Source of the DNA: Adineta ricciae
Taxonomy: Eukaryota; Rotifera; Eurotatoria; Adinetida; Adinetidae
Assembly: GCA_905250025.1 (NCBI GenBank)
Contig: CAJNOJ010000159.1
Coordinates: 124,001-188,000 of the forward strand
Length of the DNA stretch: 64,000 nucleotides
Reading direction: 5' to 3'
Shown here: positions 27,690 to 38,465 of the stretch, piece after piece
Layout: each line of letters starts with the position of its first letter
How positions within the stretch are numbered: position 1 is the first letter of the stretch
Notes under the pieces: model-generated
The model's input: the letters and a program-made list of their open reading frames with translations, nothing else
Told to the model about the DNA's origin: nothing
Database searches by the model: none
Program-made: the position numbers and the translations under genes

Positions 27690-28592
27690 CTAATAAATCG
27701 CTCCGAATTGAGACGTGGTATTTGAGACAGGATTCCATCCAGACACCATCGGTTGTTGATAACCATAGTCAGTTAGTTGTCTCATGTCATTGGCACTTAG
27801 ACGAAAATCGAACACCTGAAAATTTTCTTTCAATCGACTGAGATGGTTGGTTTTCGGAATAGGAATAAACCCATTTTGTACTGACCATCTCAATAGAATT
27901 TGTGCTGGCGTGCGTCGGTATTTTCTCGCTAACTGAAGTACAAACGGATCATTCAGTGCTGCTCCGCGTGCCATAGGCGAATAAGCCATGAGCGCAATGC
28001 CATGTCGACGGCAATAATTAACTATTGGACGTTGTTGACAAAATGGATGCAATTCAATCTGATTAACAACTGGCAATGGCCGACCACTCTTCCGAATTAC
28101 TTCTAAATGCGAAATACCGAAATTACTAACTCCAACTGAACGTATTCGACCGAGATTTCGTAATTCATGTAAGGTATCGTAAGCATCAAGAACGTGTCCA
28201 CCTTGTGGAGCATGGATCAAATAAAGATCGATGTAATCTACCATTAACTGCATAAGACTTTGCCGAACGCAATCGAGAACCTGGCGGCGTCCGCCCTCGG
28301 TTGTGTAAACTTTTGATGTGATGTATACTTGTTCGCGTGCAACACTAGATTTTCTTATTCCTTCTCCAAGTTCGTGTTCATTTTCGTACACCTCTGCAGT
28401 ATCGAAAAGACGATAACCCATGGTTATTGCTGATTTGACTAAACGTGTCGTCCATGAGCTGCCATCAACTTCATACAGGCCAAGGCCGAACAGCGGTATT
28501 CGATTGCCATCAATCAGTCGCAGAGTTGCATTACCGGACACGATCTGTTTCGACGTTCGTGTTTGTCGTTTCGAAAGAGTATAGGAGAACAT
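27690..28592 (-). CDS. Aldo/keto reductase, intronless
   Basis: A single exon of 300 residues. Aldo/keto reductases reduce carbonyls with NADPH in a TIM barrel. The catalytic tetrad is visible: Asp and Tyr in FDTAEVYENEHELG, Lys in YITSKVY and His in LYLIHAP. The family blocks VGVSNFG and VNQIELHPF are also present. The cofactor-loop segment is IPIPKTNHLSRLKENFQVFD. The N-terminus carries about 25 residues ahead of LIDGNRIPLFGLGLYE, possibly a short targeting or non-homologous extension. The gene is convergent with the DinB gene. The absence of introns raises transfer from bacteria or fungi, but the family occurs everywhere, so origin cannot be judged by eye. Confidence 0.92.
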   Translation of the reverse strand: MFSYTLSKRQTRTSKQIVSGNATLRLIDGNRIPLFGLGLYEVDGSSWTTRLVKSAITMGYRLFDTAEVYENEHELGEGIRKSSVAREQVYITSKVYTTEGGRRQVLDCVRQSLMQLMVDYIDLYLIHAPQGGHVLDAYDTLHELRNLGRIRSVGVSNFGISHLEVIRKSGRPLPVVNQIELHPFCQQRPIVNYCRRHGIALMAYSPMARGAALNDPFVLQLARKYRRTPAQILLRWSVQNGFIPIPKTNHLSRLKENFQVFDFRLSANDMRQLTDYGYQQPMVSGWNPVSNTTSQFGAIY

Positions 28593-29271
28593 CGAACTAC
28601 ACAGGTGTACGAGTGTATTTGACTATGCAAATGTGCACGCGAACCATGGCTTACATGTAGCATTTATCGAGCATGACATATATTGTTAATTAAAGAAGTA
28701 ACGGTGTGTTACTTTTCCAAGTGACGGATGGTATATTTTTCTGTTTAGGCTAAACGTTAATTGAGAATAACTTATTTTTAGTTAAGATGCACTTGTTTAT
28801 GTGGCCTTGATTAAAAAATTAAGTAATTAAATCGGATTTCGCTTCTCTCAAATATTCGTCTACGATAATATTTTGACAGCTTTTCGGCATTTTATTCAAC
28901 TCGATTGACGTGTCTTGCTCGTCCGATCCGATCTTTCTCGAAAGTACTCCATTCGTTAGTCGGTTTTTTGCCGTAGATCAATGACAGATCTTTATAGATG
29001 TCTCTGTCGATGTTTTTGGCAAATACATAAATAACTTGAATAGAATCATAACAAAAGTAAGAGTGTCGAAGACGACGCGTTTCCGAGGAGGTTAACTTGA
29101 AGTGGCCATCTTGTACGTGTTGAAGCCGTTTGTTTTCGGCTGACTCGGCACTTCTGCGCTCTACGACTCCAGAATCATCAACGAAAGTAAGAGCAAGGAG
29201 TAAAAACCGAAATTCTCTTTCCAAGACCAGCACTTTTTTTGTTTTCAGTTTGTCGTATTAACTAACGCGCA
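28593..29271. other. Intergenic, including putative ADP/ATP carrier 5' UTR and promoter
   Basis: ATCAACGAAA|GTAAGAGC near 29179-29186 and GTTTTCAG at 29241-29248 look like a 5' UTR intron of the carrier gene. The remaining DNA is AT-rich without features. Confidence 0.45.
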
Positions 29272-30320
29272 ATGGCGGTGGTAAATATCTTGACTGTCTT
29301 TTGTAACAATATCTCACGATGATCTTCTCTGTTTAGAAAGAGAAACCAAAATTGAGTTTTCTTGAAAACTTTGCACTCAGTGGTGTAGCTGCTGTTGTAT
29401 CGAAAACAGCTGCAGCTCCCATTGAACGTGTCAAATTGCTCGTACAAAACCAAGGCGAGATGTTGAAACAAGGTACCATTACTCGACCATACACCGGTGT
29501 TATCGATTGTACAATGCAAACCTTCCGAAATGAAGGTTTGTTGCCATTCTGGCGGGGAAACTTAGCCAACTGCATTCGATACTTTCCCACCCAAGTTCGT
29601 TTCGACGCCGCCAGCGAGAGTTCTCAAAGAAATAACTCTGTTATTGTTTGTTTTTAGGCTTTGAATTTCGCCTTCAAGGACAAAATCAAAGCAATGTTCA
29701 AACAAAATAAGAACGATCCATACTTAGTCAATTTTTCAAAAAATATTGCTAGTGGTGGTGTAGCCGGTGCATTATCATTGTGCTTTGTCTACTCACTTGA
29801 TTATGCTCGTACACGTTTGGCCAATGACGTTAAAAGTACAAAGAAAGGCGGTGGTGAACGTAAATACAACGGTCTCATCGATGTCTACAAAAAGACAATG
29901 GCCACCGATGGTATTGCTGGTCTCTATCGTGGTTTCGTCATTTCATGTGTCGGTATCATCATCTACCGTGGTTGTTACTTCGGCTTTTATGATACTTTGA
30001 AACCAATCTTACTTGGTCCAGATGCCGGTATCATGCTTTCATTCTTACTCGGTTATGGTGTCACAGTTACATCTGGCCTTATCTCATATCCAGTCGATAC
30101 TATTCGACGACGTATGATGATGACATCAGGCCAAGCTGTGAAATACAAGGGAGCATTGGATTGCATGTTTCAAATTGTCCGCACTGAAGGTGTTATCTCA
30201 TTGTTCAAAGGTGCTGGTGCCAATATTCTAAGAGGTATCGCCGGTGCTGGTGTGTTGGCCGGTTTTGACTCACTTGTCCAACTCTATGCTGGCGTCAAAG
30301 TTGATACTAGCGGTGGTTAA
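29272..30320 (+). CDS. SLC25A4: Mitochondrial ADP/ATP carrier (adenine nucleotide translocase)
   Basis: Three exons (29272-29280, 29337-29594, 29658-30320) give 309 residues. It exchanges cytosolic ADP for matrix ATP across the inner mitochondrial membrane. Three mitochondrial-carrier repeats are present, with [13 protein letters not shown] in the first, [14 protein letters not shown] in the second and [15 protein letters not shown] in the third. RRRMMM is the signature of ADP/ATP carriers. The nine-base first exon encodes MAV. The intron at 29595 starts GTTCGT, a less common donor. Any of the SLC25A4/5/6 group would fit. It is a native gene between two candidate foreign genes. Confidence 0.96.
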
Positions 30321-30754
30321 AAATGGAACTCAATAGAACAAGAAACTTCTCCTCCAGTTACGTTTTTTGCCCGTTTACATCCTTACTATATTTTTCAGGC
30401 AGTATAAAAAACCGTAGAATCCTTTCTCTAAATACGGCTCTAGTACAATTTTTTTGTTTCTATTTTTTCTTTAACGAACATATGTCCAAGTGTAGTAGAA
30501 GCAGCCGCCAAATTTGTGTATGAATTTTTCTGTATTGTATTTCTAACATCGGAACAAGAAATAAAACAGGAAAGGAAGAAGAATTTTAAAAAACAAATCT
30601 TGTAAATCCGAGTCTTCCAGCGATCAGCATAACACATTGACTGTGTTGCTGTGCCTTGTAAGTGATATCTGATTAGATAAGATAAACGAAATGGATATGA
30701 TTGGTGTCTTTTATATGAAAACGTTAACTGCATTAGGAAAAAGAAGCCAGTGCA
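30321..30754. other. Carrier 3' UTR and short intergenic region
   Basis: AT-rich, no exon seen. ATTAG and GCCAG shortly before the ATG at 30755 could act as splice acceptors for the epimerase gene. Confidence 0.4.
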
Positions 30755-31612
30755 ATGGTTATCGAAGTTCAACATTGGTCCGGTGCTGGAAATCGTTTTG
30801 TTATAGTTGACAATCGGAAAGGAATGATTTCGAATCCGTTGGACGTTATATTAGTGAGAAGTTTGTGTCAACGAAAAGATTTACCAGCTGCTGAGGGTCT
30901 TCTTGTGTTACTCGACTTAAATGAAACCGACAGCAAATGTTACTATGATTTTTACAATCCCGATGGGTCGACAGGAGTCATGTGTGGAAATGGAGCTCGG
31001 TGTGCTGTTCGACATGCAGCCTCAAGTGGTCATCTTGAAAGGAATCTGATCGAACTAATATTGAATGGTTGCATGTATTGCGCAGAGTTAATTGGGAACG
31101 ATCGAGTAGCTTTACGATTACCTGTTTATAAGGACTTACGTTTGATTGAATCGTGGACCTATGTGAATGTTGGTAGTCATCATGTGGTTATCGATGCTCG
31201 TGATATTGTTCAATCGATAGAAGATTTTCACAGATTTGACCTAATTCGATTCGCTCAAGAACATTTGAATTCGTATCGAAAGAAAGTCGGAATCGAAAGT
31301 TTAAATTTAACTATCGCCTATCCGACTGTCGACCAACAAATCGTTCGAATACGAACATATGAAAATGGTGTGTTCGACGAAACTCAAGCATGTGGAACTG
31401 GTGCCGTCAGCACAGCGATTGCCTTTTGGATAAGAAACATCATTCGACAAGTGAAAATTCAACTGATTCCAACGAGTCAACGGATGTTAACCGTACATCT
31501 AGATATTAACACCGAAAGAGAAGAAATCATTCAAGGCATGACTCTCGAAGGTGATGCACGACAAGATACAACATCAAGTCAGTTTGACATCGATTCTATG
31601 CGATACTTATAA
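30755..31612 (+). CDS. dapF: Diaminopimelate epimerase-like protein (DapF family), intronless
   Basis: A single exon of 285 residues. DapF interconverts LL- and meso-diaminopimelate in the bacterial lysine and peptidoglycan pathway, which animals lack. Both catalytic cysteines are present: NPDGSTGVMCGNGARC and ETQACGTGAVSTAI. The N-terminal block SGAGNRFVIVDN matches GLGNDFVVVD. Two usually conserved sites differ: the mid-protein GNPH block reads VGSHHVV, and the ERG that precedes the second Cys motif reads ENG. The length is close to bacterial DapF (about 275-285). The frame is intact with no intron. Native ADP/ATP carrier exons end 434 bases upstream, arguing against bacterial contamination. 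Bdelloids are known to carry bacterial cell-wall-type genes. Activity on DAP is uncertain given the two changes; another small racemase substrate is possible. Confidence 0.93.
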   Translation: MVIEVQHWSGAGNRFVIVDNRKGMISNPLDVILVRSLCQRKDLPAAEGLLVLLDLNETDSKCYYDFYNPDGSTGVMCGNGARCAVRHAASSGHLERNLIELILNGCMYCAELIGNDRVALRLPVYKDLRLIESWTYVNVGSHHVVIDARDIVQSIEDFHRFDLIRFAQEHLNSYRKKVGIESLNLTIAYPTVDQQIVRIRTYENGVFDETQACGTGAVSTAIAFWIRNIIRQVKIQLIPTSQRMLTVHLDINTEREEIIQGMTLEGDARQDTTSSQFDIDSMRYL

Positions 31613-31820
31613 ATCTCAACACTGCGCGTGGGATGACATTAACCCATCAGATGGGAAGCTACTGATAGTTATTCGTTTTGCGTTGAGAAATAATGATTTA
31701 TCATATCTTCTTAATAATAATAAAAACCTCGTCATTCTTATCTTTCACATTGTCATTATGTACTTGCACTATTCGCAATAGAAACTTGAAGTATATATAC
31801 ACAAACCGGACTATTTCAAG

Positions 31821-32489
31821 ATGCTAAGCATTAAAATGTCGATTAAACTTGTATTCCTTACATTTACTTGTTTCGTCTTGAATCTTCTCGCAAATGGACA
31901 TGTCATCCAGCACGGGACGATCGAAGATCTATTACTGACAAATCATCGATTTGATGTAGAGAATGCTCCAGTCAATGATAACATAACGTATTATTCTTAT
32001 CATATTCATGTATACTTTTTACAAAAGAATGAAAACCAGACGAACGAAGCCACTTCATTGCGAAATCGCTTTATCGAACGATTTAACGTCGATAGCTGCA
32101 ACGATGATTGCGAGACTTGGTGTCCGAAAATTTGCCATTGGGACTTAAACATGGCACCTATTGGGTAAGACTTCTATTTTCAAACAATCAACTCGCAAAT
32201 GCATTAGTTTAGTCCTCATCCGATTGGCTCCTGGGGTATTTATTTACCATTAGAACAATTCATCGATGCTGTATCATTTATCTCAATCAATCATGGCAAC
32301 CTAACTGTTCTTCTCCATCCTAATTCTGGCCGTCCAAAGATTGACCATCTTCTGAATGCTTTTTGGATTAAATCCATTCTACCACTTGATGGTAAAGAAT
32401 TCATCACGAAAAAAGCTCTATGTTTCTTGTTGCTCATTCTAGGTGATCAATTGAGTGACATTGCACCACCACCACCACACGAAAACTGA
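31821..32489 (+). CDS. Secreted DOPA 4,5-dioxygenase-family protein
   Basis: Three exons (31821-32164, 32213-32391, 32443-32489) give 189 residues. The family (fungal, plant and bacterial DOPA-dioxygenase-like proteins) cleaves catechol rings or is of unknown activity. Its pattern is visible: YHIHVYF near residue 60, then MAPIGPHPIGSWGIYLP across the first intron, and VLLHPNSGRPKIDH. The histidines of HIHVYF, GPHP and LHPNSG are the expected metal-site and core residues. MSIKLVFLTFTCFVLNLLANG at the N-terminus is a good signal peptide, so the protein is probably exported, unlike bacterial homologues. ATG 31821 or 31836 could start. The family is not a standard animal one. The two short introns would mean intron gain after transfer or a fungal/eukaryotic source. 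Confidence 0.8.
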
Positions 32490-32673
32490 AGTTTGCTTCT
32501 TTTTGTTTTCTCTGTTTTTAAAATAAAACAAGGTTTGACGGAGTAGAAATCTGCTAGACATGAAAACTTGTCAAATTGAACAACAGAATTTTCTCGTTTT
32601 ATTTTCCTAGTCCATCAAAAATAGAATTTGTAATGGACAGTAGTATATACACACATATAACTCAACAGATACA

Positions 32674-33798
32674 CTATTTGAATTCGTTACAATCAGCAAT
32701 TGTCACTGTTTTTGTTGTTGTTCCACTTTTTGTTCCTGCATCTTCAATCTTCTTCAACAATTCAAAACCTTCAATAACTTCACCGAATACAACCTAAAAC
32801 ATATCATAACAACAAACCGAAACTCGTTTTTCAATCAGCAATACATACATGTTTATTGTCTAACCAATCACATTTAACAAACGTAATGAAAAACTGGGAA
32901 CCATTACTATTCGGACCGGAATTCGCCATTGATAATTGACCAGCATGTGTATGTTTTAAATTAAAATTTTCGTCCTAAATTGTGAAAATATTGTCTCCGA
33001 AATTCTTTCGCATGTATCTTACTTTGAATGTTCGCCCATAGATTGATTTTCCTCCTGTTCCATTTCCTTTGGTCATGTCACCACCTTGTGCCATGAATTC
33101 TTTAATAATACGATGGAATGATGTGTGTCGAAAGCCGAAACCTTTCTCATGTGTGCATAAACAACGAAAATTCTCTGCTGTTAATGGAACGATGTCTGCG
33201 TAGAGGGTAAAAACTAATCGTCCCGCTCGGCCACCGTTGATTTCAATATCGAAATAGACACGTGGATTCGCTGTTGATTTGATTCGTTTGGATAATGGTC
33301 GACCTGTATCCAAATCGAGTTCATCAACATCAGTTTCTTTCGAATCTGCTCCTGCTGGTTTTGTTGAACTTGTAGTTGTGCTGTTATTGTTATCGTCAGT
33401 GGACGATGCATCTTTGTCTGTAGCATTCATCGCTTCGGACAACCATTGATCTTCTGACCAAACCGGCTTAGAACTGGTATCTTTCAAACGAACCGGTTTA
33501 GCTAAATTCACGCGTATAGCTCGACCGAATAGTTCGGAATCGTTCATATTATCAATAGCGGCTGCAGCATCGTCTGCAGTTTCGTATTCAACAAAGGCAA
33601 AGCCACGATGTTTTTGTGTTTCATAATCCATCGGTAATTGAACTTCAAAAATATCACCTAAAACGAAAATTATTCGGTATTGGAATGATCAATCTTCATG
33701 AAAATCTTACCGAATGGAATAAATGCTGCATGAATTGTCTTCTCATCGACTTCATCAGCTAAGCCACCGACATAAATCGTTCGTTTAGGATTAGCCAT
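32674..33798 (-). CDS. PPIE: Peptidyl-prolyl isomerase E (cyclophilin E)
   Basis: Four exons (33798-33711, 33657-33023, 32974-32849, 32793-32674) give 322 residues. An N-terminal RRM has RNP2 [11 protein letters not shown] and RNP1 [10 protein letters not shown]. The linker is acidic and Ser/Thr/Asn-rich, longer than in human PPIE (301 residues). The C-terminal cyclophilin domain contains [20 protein letters not shown], then [16 protein letters not shown] and NSNGSQFFI. The catalytic Arg (FHR) and the Gln, Phe and His-loop residues are present. PPIE works in the spliceosome. TTCTAG ends immediately before the ATG, so the mRNA probably begins with a spliced leader or a 5' UTR exon. Confidence 0.95.
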
Positions 33799-33925
33799 CT
33801 AGAAAACATAGAAATTTGTTTGAAGGTAGAGAATAGACAAGACAAGTGATCACAAGGCACAGAGAGATATATATATATATCTTTACATTATATACACAAC
33901 ACATTATCTGACAGGCAAATTATGA

Positions 33926-35304
33926 TCAATTCAATCGTTTCTTTTTTCGTGAAAACTCATTGGCTTTTTCTTCACGCCATGCACAAATTTCTCCATAGTC
34001 ACACCATTGACATTTGAAGGCATCTTCGATGTCCACACCTTCTGGCTCACGTGTACCGAGCCAAAAAGGCTCGGATTTGATCAGTAAGTCTTGAAGATGT
34101 TTTTCGTCACGTTGAAACTCTTTTCGATGCTTCCAGGTGGCATCCGATTGTAAAATATATTCAATAGCACCATCTAGAAGAACTTCCATATATGAAAAAG
34201 CTGAAATCATGTTTTATCGACTCACTAGTTGTAATTGTCGGCATTCGAAATGTTAATTTCATTAATAAATCAAAAGCATTTTCCAATGTATTAATATCTG
34301 GAAATCCCCGTTCTTTATATTCATTTCTAACCGCCTCACACAATGGTGTGGATGGTTGCAAATTAAATCGTTCGAAATAGAGACTTTTGTCGACTTGTCC
34401 TTGAATAAGTTCATCGAGTAATGTGCGATAAATATTCACTTGGACTTCATGTGTGTACGTTTGCTGCGGTTTCGGCGCTGTTTTCGATGCCCGAGTCTTG
34501 AATTCCACAACTTCTAACTGATGGGTTCGTGGATCGTAATTAATTTCATCGATTATCCCACGAAAATACAGTTTGCCGCCGTACATATTTCCGAAAATCT
34601 ATTCAAAACAAATCACCATCGGTTCTTTTCAATCGTTAAATATCTTACTGGCATTTCACGTGTTATATATCGTTCATTTGGTTTATTCCAGGTTAATAAA
34701 CCATTAATCCCTTGGACCATGTTCAACAGTCGCACTCCGTAAGAATCTTCACGTGTTTTACACTCGATCGAGACTTTGGTCTGAATTTCCAATTCACGTT
34801 CCAAATGTAATGCTGTTCCGCATAACATATGTGGCTTATCATCAACACGTTTGATTTCTCCTTCGTCGTTGAGAACAAATGGATACAGAAATTTATAATA
34901 CAATTGTTGTTCACACCAGATCTGTGCGGATAAATCCGATACAGAAAGAACACCGCGGCGATACTTGAACAAGGGATTATTCGGTCGTTCTTTTTTCTTC
35001 GCACGTCTTTCCAATTCTTCTGGAGAAATATTCTCTAAATTCTCAGCGAACGCGACTAATTCGTCATCATCGAAATCATCTTTTATCGATGGAGCGACTT
35101 TCGGTTCAGCAGGATTATGTGTTACTGTTTTACCGTCCGTACACGTAACTAAATGAACAGATCGATGTTCTTGTCTTTCGCTGAACTCTCAACAAAATTA
35201 CCTGTTAAAGCTTGTTCAATGCCATCAATCACTGGTTTGGAATATCTCGCCGGATCAAGTTCACTGGGTAAAACAGATTCAAAAATTAACTGTCGTTCCT
35301 GCAT
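33926..35304 (-). CDS. EXO5: Exonuclease V
   Basis: Four exons (35304-35202, 35148-34649, 34598-34226, 34173-33926) give 407 residues (human 373). EXO5 is a single-strand DNA exonuclease of the PD-(D/E)XK fold with an Fe-S cluster, acting in genome or mitochondrial DNA maintenance. Seen are SVSDLSAQIWCEQQLYYKF (first cluster Cys), GIIDEINYD and VVEFKTRAS (nuclease Asp, Glu and Lys), and CQWCDYGEICAW (last three cluster Cys). The third intron uses GTGAGT at 34225; the acceptor CTTCTAG giving a 52-base intron is preferred over an in-frame CAG that would leave only 25 bases. The ATG lies four bases after a TTTTAG acceptor. The stop is 128 bases from the PPIE start. Confidence 0.9.
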
Positions 35305-35628
35305 ATGTCTAAAACAACGAAACATCGAATGAATTTCTCTTCTATCTCGCCCAAACATGTTGACTTTTTTTTTATTCCCTTCAGTTTTTTTTATTCCTGT
35401 TTCCTTTCAGTTAACAATATCCACAACTACAACAGACAAAAAAGGAAACGAAACATGTTAGGTTTTTTTTCTTTCGCACTAATGCAGTCATTTAGATGTC
35501 TACAAACAAACAAAAATCTTCTCTGGGCTGACTTTACAATATACACAACACAAGCGCGCACATGTTGAAGAAGAAATCAAGAAAACAATTCACAGAAAAG
35601 AAAAACGACAAATTATTTAAGATTCAGT

Positions 35629-36622
35629 CTAGGCCTTTTGTTTCGATCCAGGCGCAAAACGGCCACCAGCACCACGAACTCGATTCATTGCATGTCGATG
35701 ACGAGATTCATGAAGAAATTTACGCTATAAAACAAAAGATCGTTTTCTACATAAATGAAAGACACATTTGAGCGACAACATACTTTACGTTCTCGTGGAA
35801 TTCGTCCTTCTGCTTCAAGTTTAGCTCGTGCTGCTCGTCGCTTTAAAATTCGATTGTACTGTTTAGCATTAACATATAATGGTTCTTCTTCTGTGGGCTC
35901 AGATGCTACAGCTGTTTGAGCAGGTGCTGTCGCTGCTGTACCGGCTGATTGCATTTGAACAGTTTGTAATTGACCTGAATTTCCTGGCATCATCTAAGAG
36001 AAGAGAATTAACGATTCGAACTCCATTTCATTCGAACATCTTACCATAATCACTGAACCGTTTTGTGAGGAGTTCTGCATTTTAGTTGGTGTAGCAAGTT
36101 GAACGATTTGTTGCCCATTACCGCCGAGCTGTAATGCACCAGCTGGAATGGTTATTGTTTGAGGCTGTTGAGCAGTTTGTACATTACTCAATTGTAGAAC
36201 TAGCGCAAAATACATTCATCGATATTATATATAGTTGTTGGAATTTTCTTTTACTTTGACCACCAACTTGAACATATTGTGTGGATTGACTTTGTTGTTG
36301 TTCAGCACTTTGTAAAATAATCAGTTGTCCGTCTGCTGTTTGAAGAATTTGACCTTGCGTAGAATTTGAGGTCGGCGATGAACTTGTTTTTAAGATAATC
36401 TATAAAAAATGAGATTTTTCAAGTAAATATCTTCATCTATTCGATAATCTTTACTTGCTGTCCGCCGATACTTGTTCGTTGTTGCATCATATCATTATTA
36501 TTAAGTAAAATTACATTGCCACCTGTTGATGGTGAAGAATTTTGCTGAGCAACCTGAAATAGTCATTCGGTTTTTCTTCCTGGTATGTAAAACTGTTTTC
36601 TTACTTGTAAGCCTGAATCCAT
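35629..36622 (-). CDS. NFYA: Nuclear transcription factor Y subunit alpha
   Basis: Six exons (36622-36605, 36553-36455, 36399-36255, 36199-36045, 35993-35784, 35724-35629) give 240 residues. NF-YA joins the NF-YB/NF-YC histone-fold dimer and gives CCAAT-box specificity. The N-terminal 150 residues are Gln/Thr/Val-rich activation sequence. The conserved core is EEEPLYVNAKQYNRILKRRA (A1, subunit interaction) and FLHESRHRHAMNRVRGAGGR (A2, CCAAT binding). The linker across the last intron reads RERKRKF, one residue longer than the vertebrate KERRKY. TTTCTAG lies about 12 bases ahead of the ATG, indicating a 5' splice. Confidence 0.95.
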
Positions 36623-37669
36623 TGTCAAACGGACTAGAAAAAAGAAAATAACTGTGCATTGTGTTCAGTTTTCTCATTATGAAATCTAATCGACTCTATC
36701 TTGAAATCAACTGGTGGGAATCAGGCAGCCAACCCGAGCTTTATTGCAACTTACATTGGTTGTAAATGGTCCAACTAGATCGAGATTTTCACTATTGGCA
36801 AACGATGATGAAATCGACGATAGAAAATGAATGTGCAAGGGTATAATTGGTCGACGTATATGTGTGTGCGCGTATGTGTGTGTATGTGTATGTTTATTGT
36901 TGTCGTTCTTTTCTTCTTCTCTATCCTTTCTCTTGCGTTCTTCTGTAGAGGGTCGACTGCTTCGCGTTGAAGATGGCAAGGCAAAACGATAAAAGAAAAA
37001 AAATTTATACATGTACATGTATTACATTCGTTCGGCTCGACGGAAAAAGACAATAACAGTCGGTCAAAAGAAAAAAAAAAAAGCAACGAGAAATAGAAAA
37101 TATATTAGTTAATAGAGACACGTACGTAAATGATTATGTGTTGAGTTTTTCATTGATATGAGATTTCAAACTACTTACGGCATCTATCACGGAAGTCATC
37201 TGTATGCATAGATGTTGTTCATTTGAGAATAAAAATGAAAAGTGTTGTCTATTTTGCTCTACTTATGCTATGTGAGAAATAGGTTAATGAATACGAAGCT
37301 CATTACAATTTTAGTTCTTCGTTAGAAGATTAAACAAAGTGGTATGGTATTAAAGTCTGCCGAACTAACGAACGTCATCTGGACGAAACTTTGACTTAAC
37401 TAAATCGAACCTGAATACATGAAAGAATATTTTGCGGTGCATTTACTTTCAGTTACAAAACACACTTTCGGATGTACTCCCTATTTGCTAACTGGAAGTT
37501 AGACTGGAATGCGAAGATTAAAAAAGGTGTATGAAAAAACAGTACATAATCTAAAACGAGAAAATCTATAACTGGAAGTGTTTTCGTAGCACCATGATCT
37601 TTAACGATCTTTTGAGTAATATGGAATTAAAAATATCTATAAGTACACAAAATTCTTCTCGCAAGTACC
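36623..37669. other. Intergenic, upstream of NFYA
   Basis: Low-complexity DNA with (TG/TA)n-like and GAA-rich runs (about 36850-37080). Open frames here are poly-Arg/Lys or His-Thr artefacts. Confidence 0.5.
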
Positions 37670-38465
37670 GCTTTGCTGAAAGTTCCGTCGTACGTGATCA
37701 TCTCAAACGCTATCCTGCCTCGAGTCCAAAATGAAATGAAATTTTACGGTTGTCCAACTGTACTAGTTGTTGGGGTGATTGGAAACATCCTTATTCTGAT
37801 GATTTTCAATCGACAAGCACACAATGCATGTTCGATCTACCTGGTCAATTCGGTTGCAACAAACATCTCGCACAAGTTATCGTGCGTCATTTCGATCATT
37901 TAGCACACGGAAACATGCAAAGTATTTCACTTGCTGTGCTTCCATCTTTTGGGTCGTTGCTGTTAGTCATGCTGTTATCTGGTTGAATGTCAACAAAGGT
38001 CTATGCGCACCGACTGGTGACTATGCAACATTCTACGGAGTTTATGTTGTGATGTATTAGCGCGATACCAGCAATGATCGTAACGGTATTCGCTTGTTTA
38101 ACTTACCGAAATCTGAAACATTTGCCAACGGGTCGATAAAAACGACACGACCGAGATTTATTGGTTCTTCTTATAGCTGAAGTATTTGTGTACATAAACA
38201 CAACAAGTCCCATGATGATGGTTTATAGTGAAAAAAAGATTGCTCAGTTTGTCCTAGAATCGATAAGTGTACTGGTTCTTCAAGCCGAATTCTTTGCGTC
38301 TAATATATTATTTCTGATGATATTTACGTTGAGTGCTGCATCATTTCATATTCACTTTATTTCATCAGCAGCATTTCGTCAAAATTGCTTACAGACAAGC
38401 CTGAAAATTTATGGAAAAATTCGGAATAGAGTGAAACATGATCCCCGTCTGCGAAAACAAATCTA
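37670..38465 (+). pseudogene. Broken rhodopsin-like GPCR
   Basis: Pieces of a seven-helix receptor appear in different frames. TM1 is YGCPTVLVVGVIGNILILMI with NSVATN after it. The region after TM2 contains FTCCASIFWVVAVSHAVIWL. The third loop has LTYRNLKHLPTG followed by a stop, and TM6-TM7 are LLIAEVFVYINTTSPMMMVY and a stretch ending in FRQNCLQTSLKIYG. The frame shifts at least twice between 37850 and 38060, and stops interrupt 38050-38160, with no splice signals that would repair them. The layout resembles rotifer peptide-GPCR genes, which are very numerous. It is judged a single-copy relic. Confidence 0.65.

Noticed and set aside
28892-29233. 113-codon minus-strand frame between AKR and the ADP/ATP carrier
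   Set aside because: It overlaps the likely 5' UTR exon and intron of the carrier and shows no family pattern.
34201-34225. A 25-base intron in EXO5
   Set aside because: The CAG acceptor gives an in-frame 25-base intron, but CTTCTAG 27 bases further also keeps frame, gives the usual 52 bases and aligns better with vertebrate EXO5.
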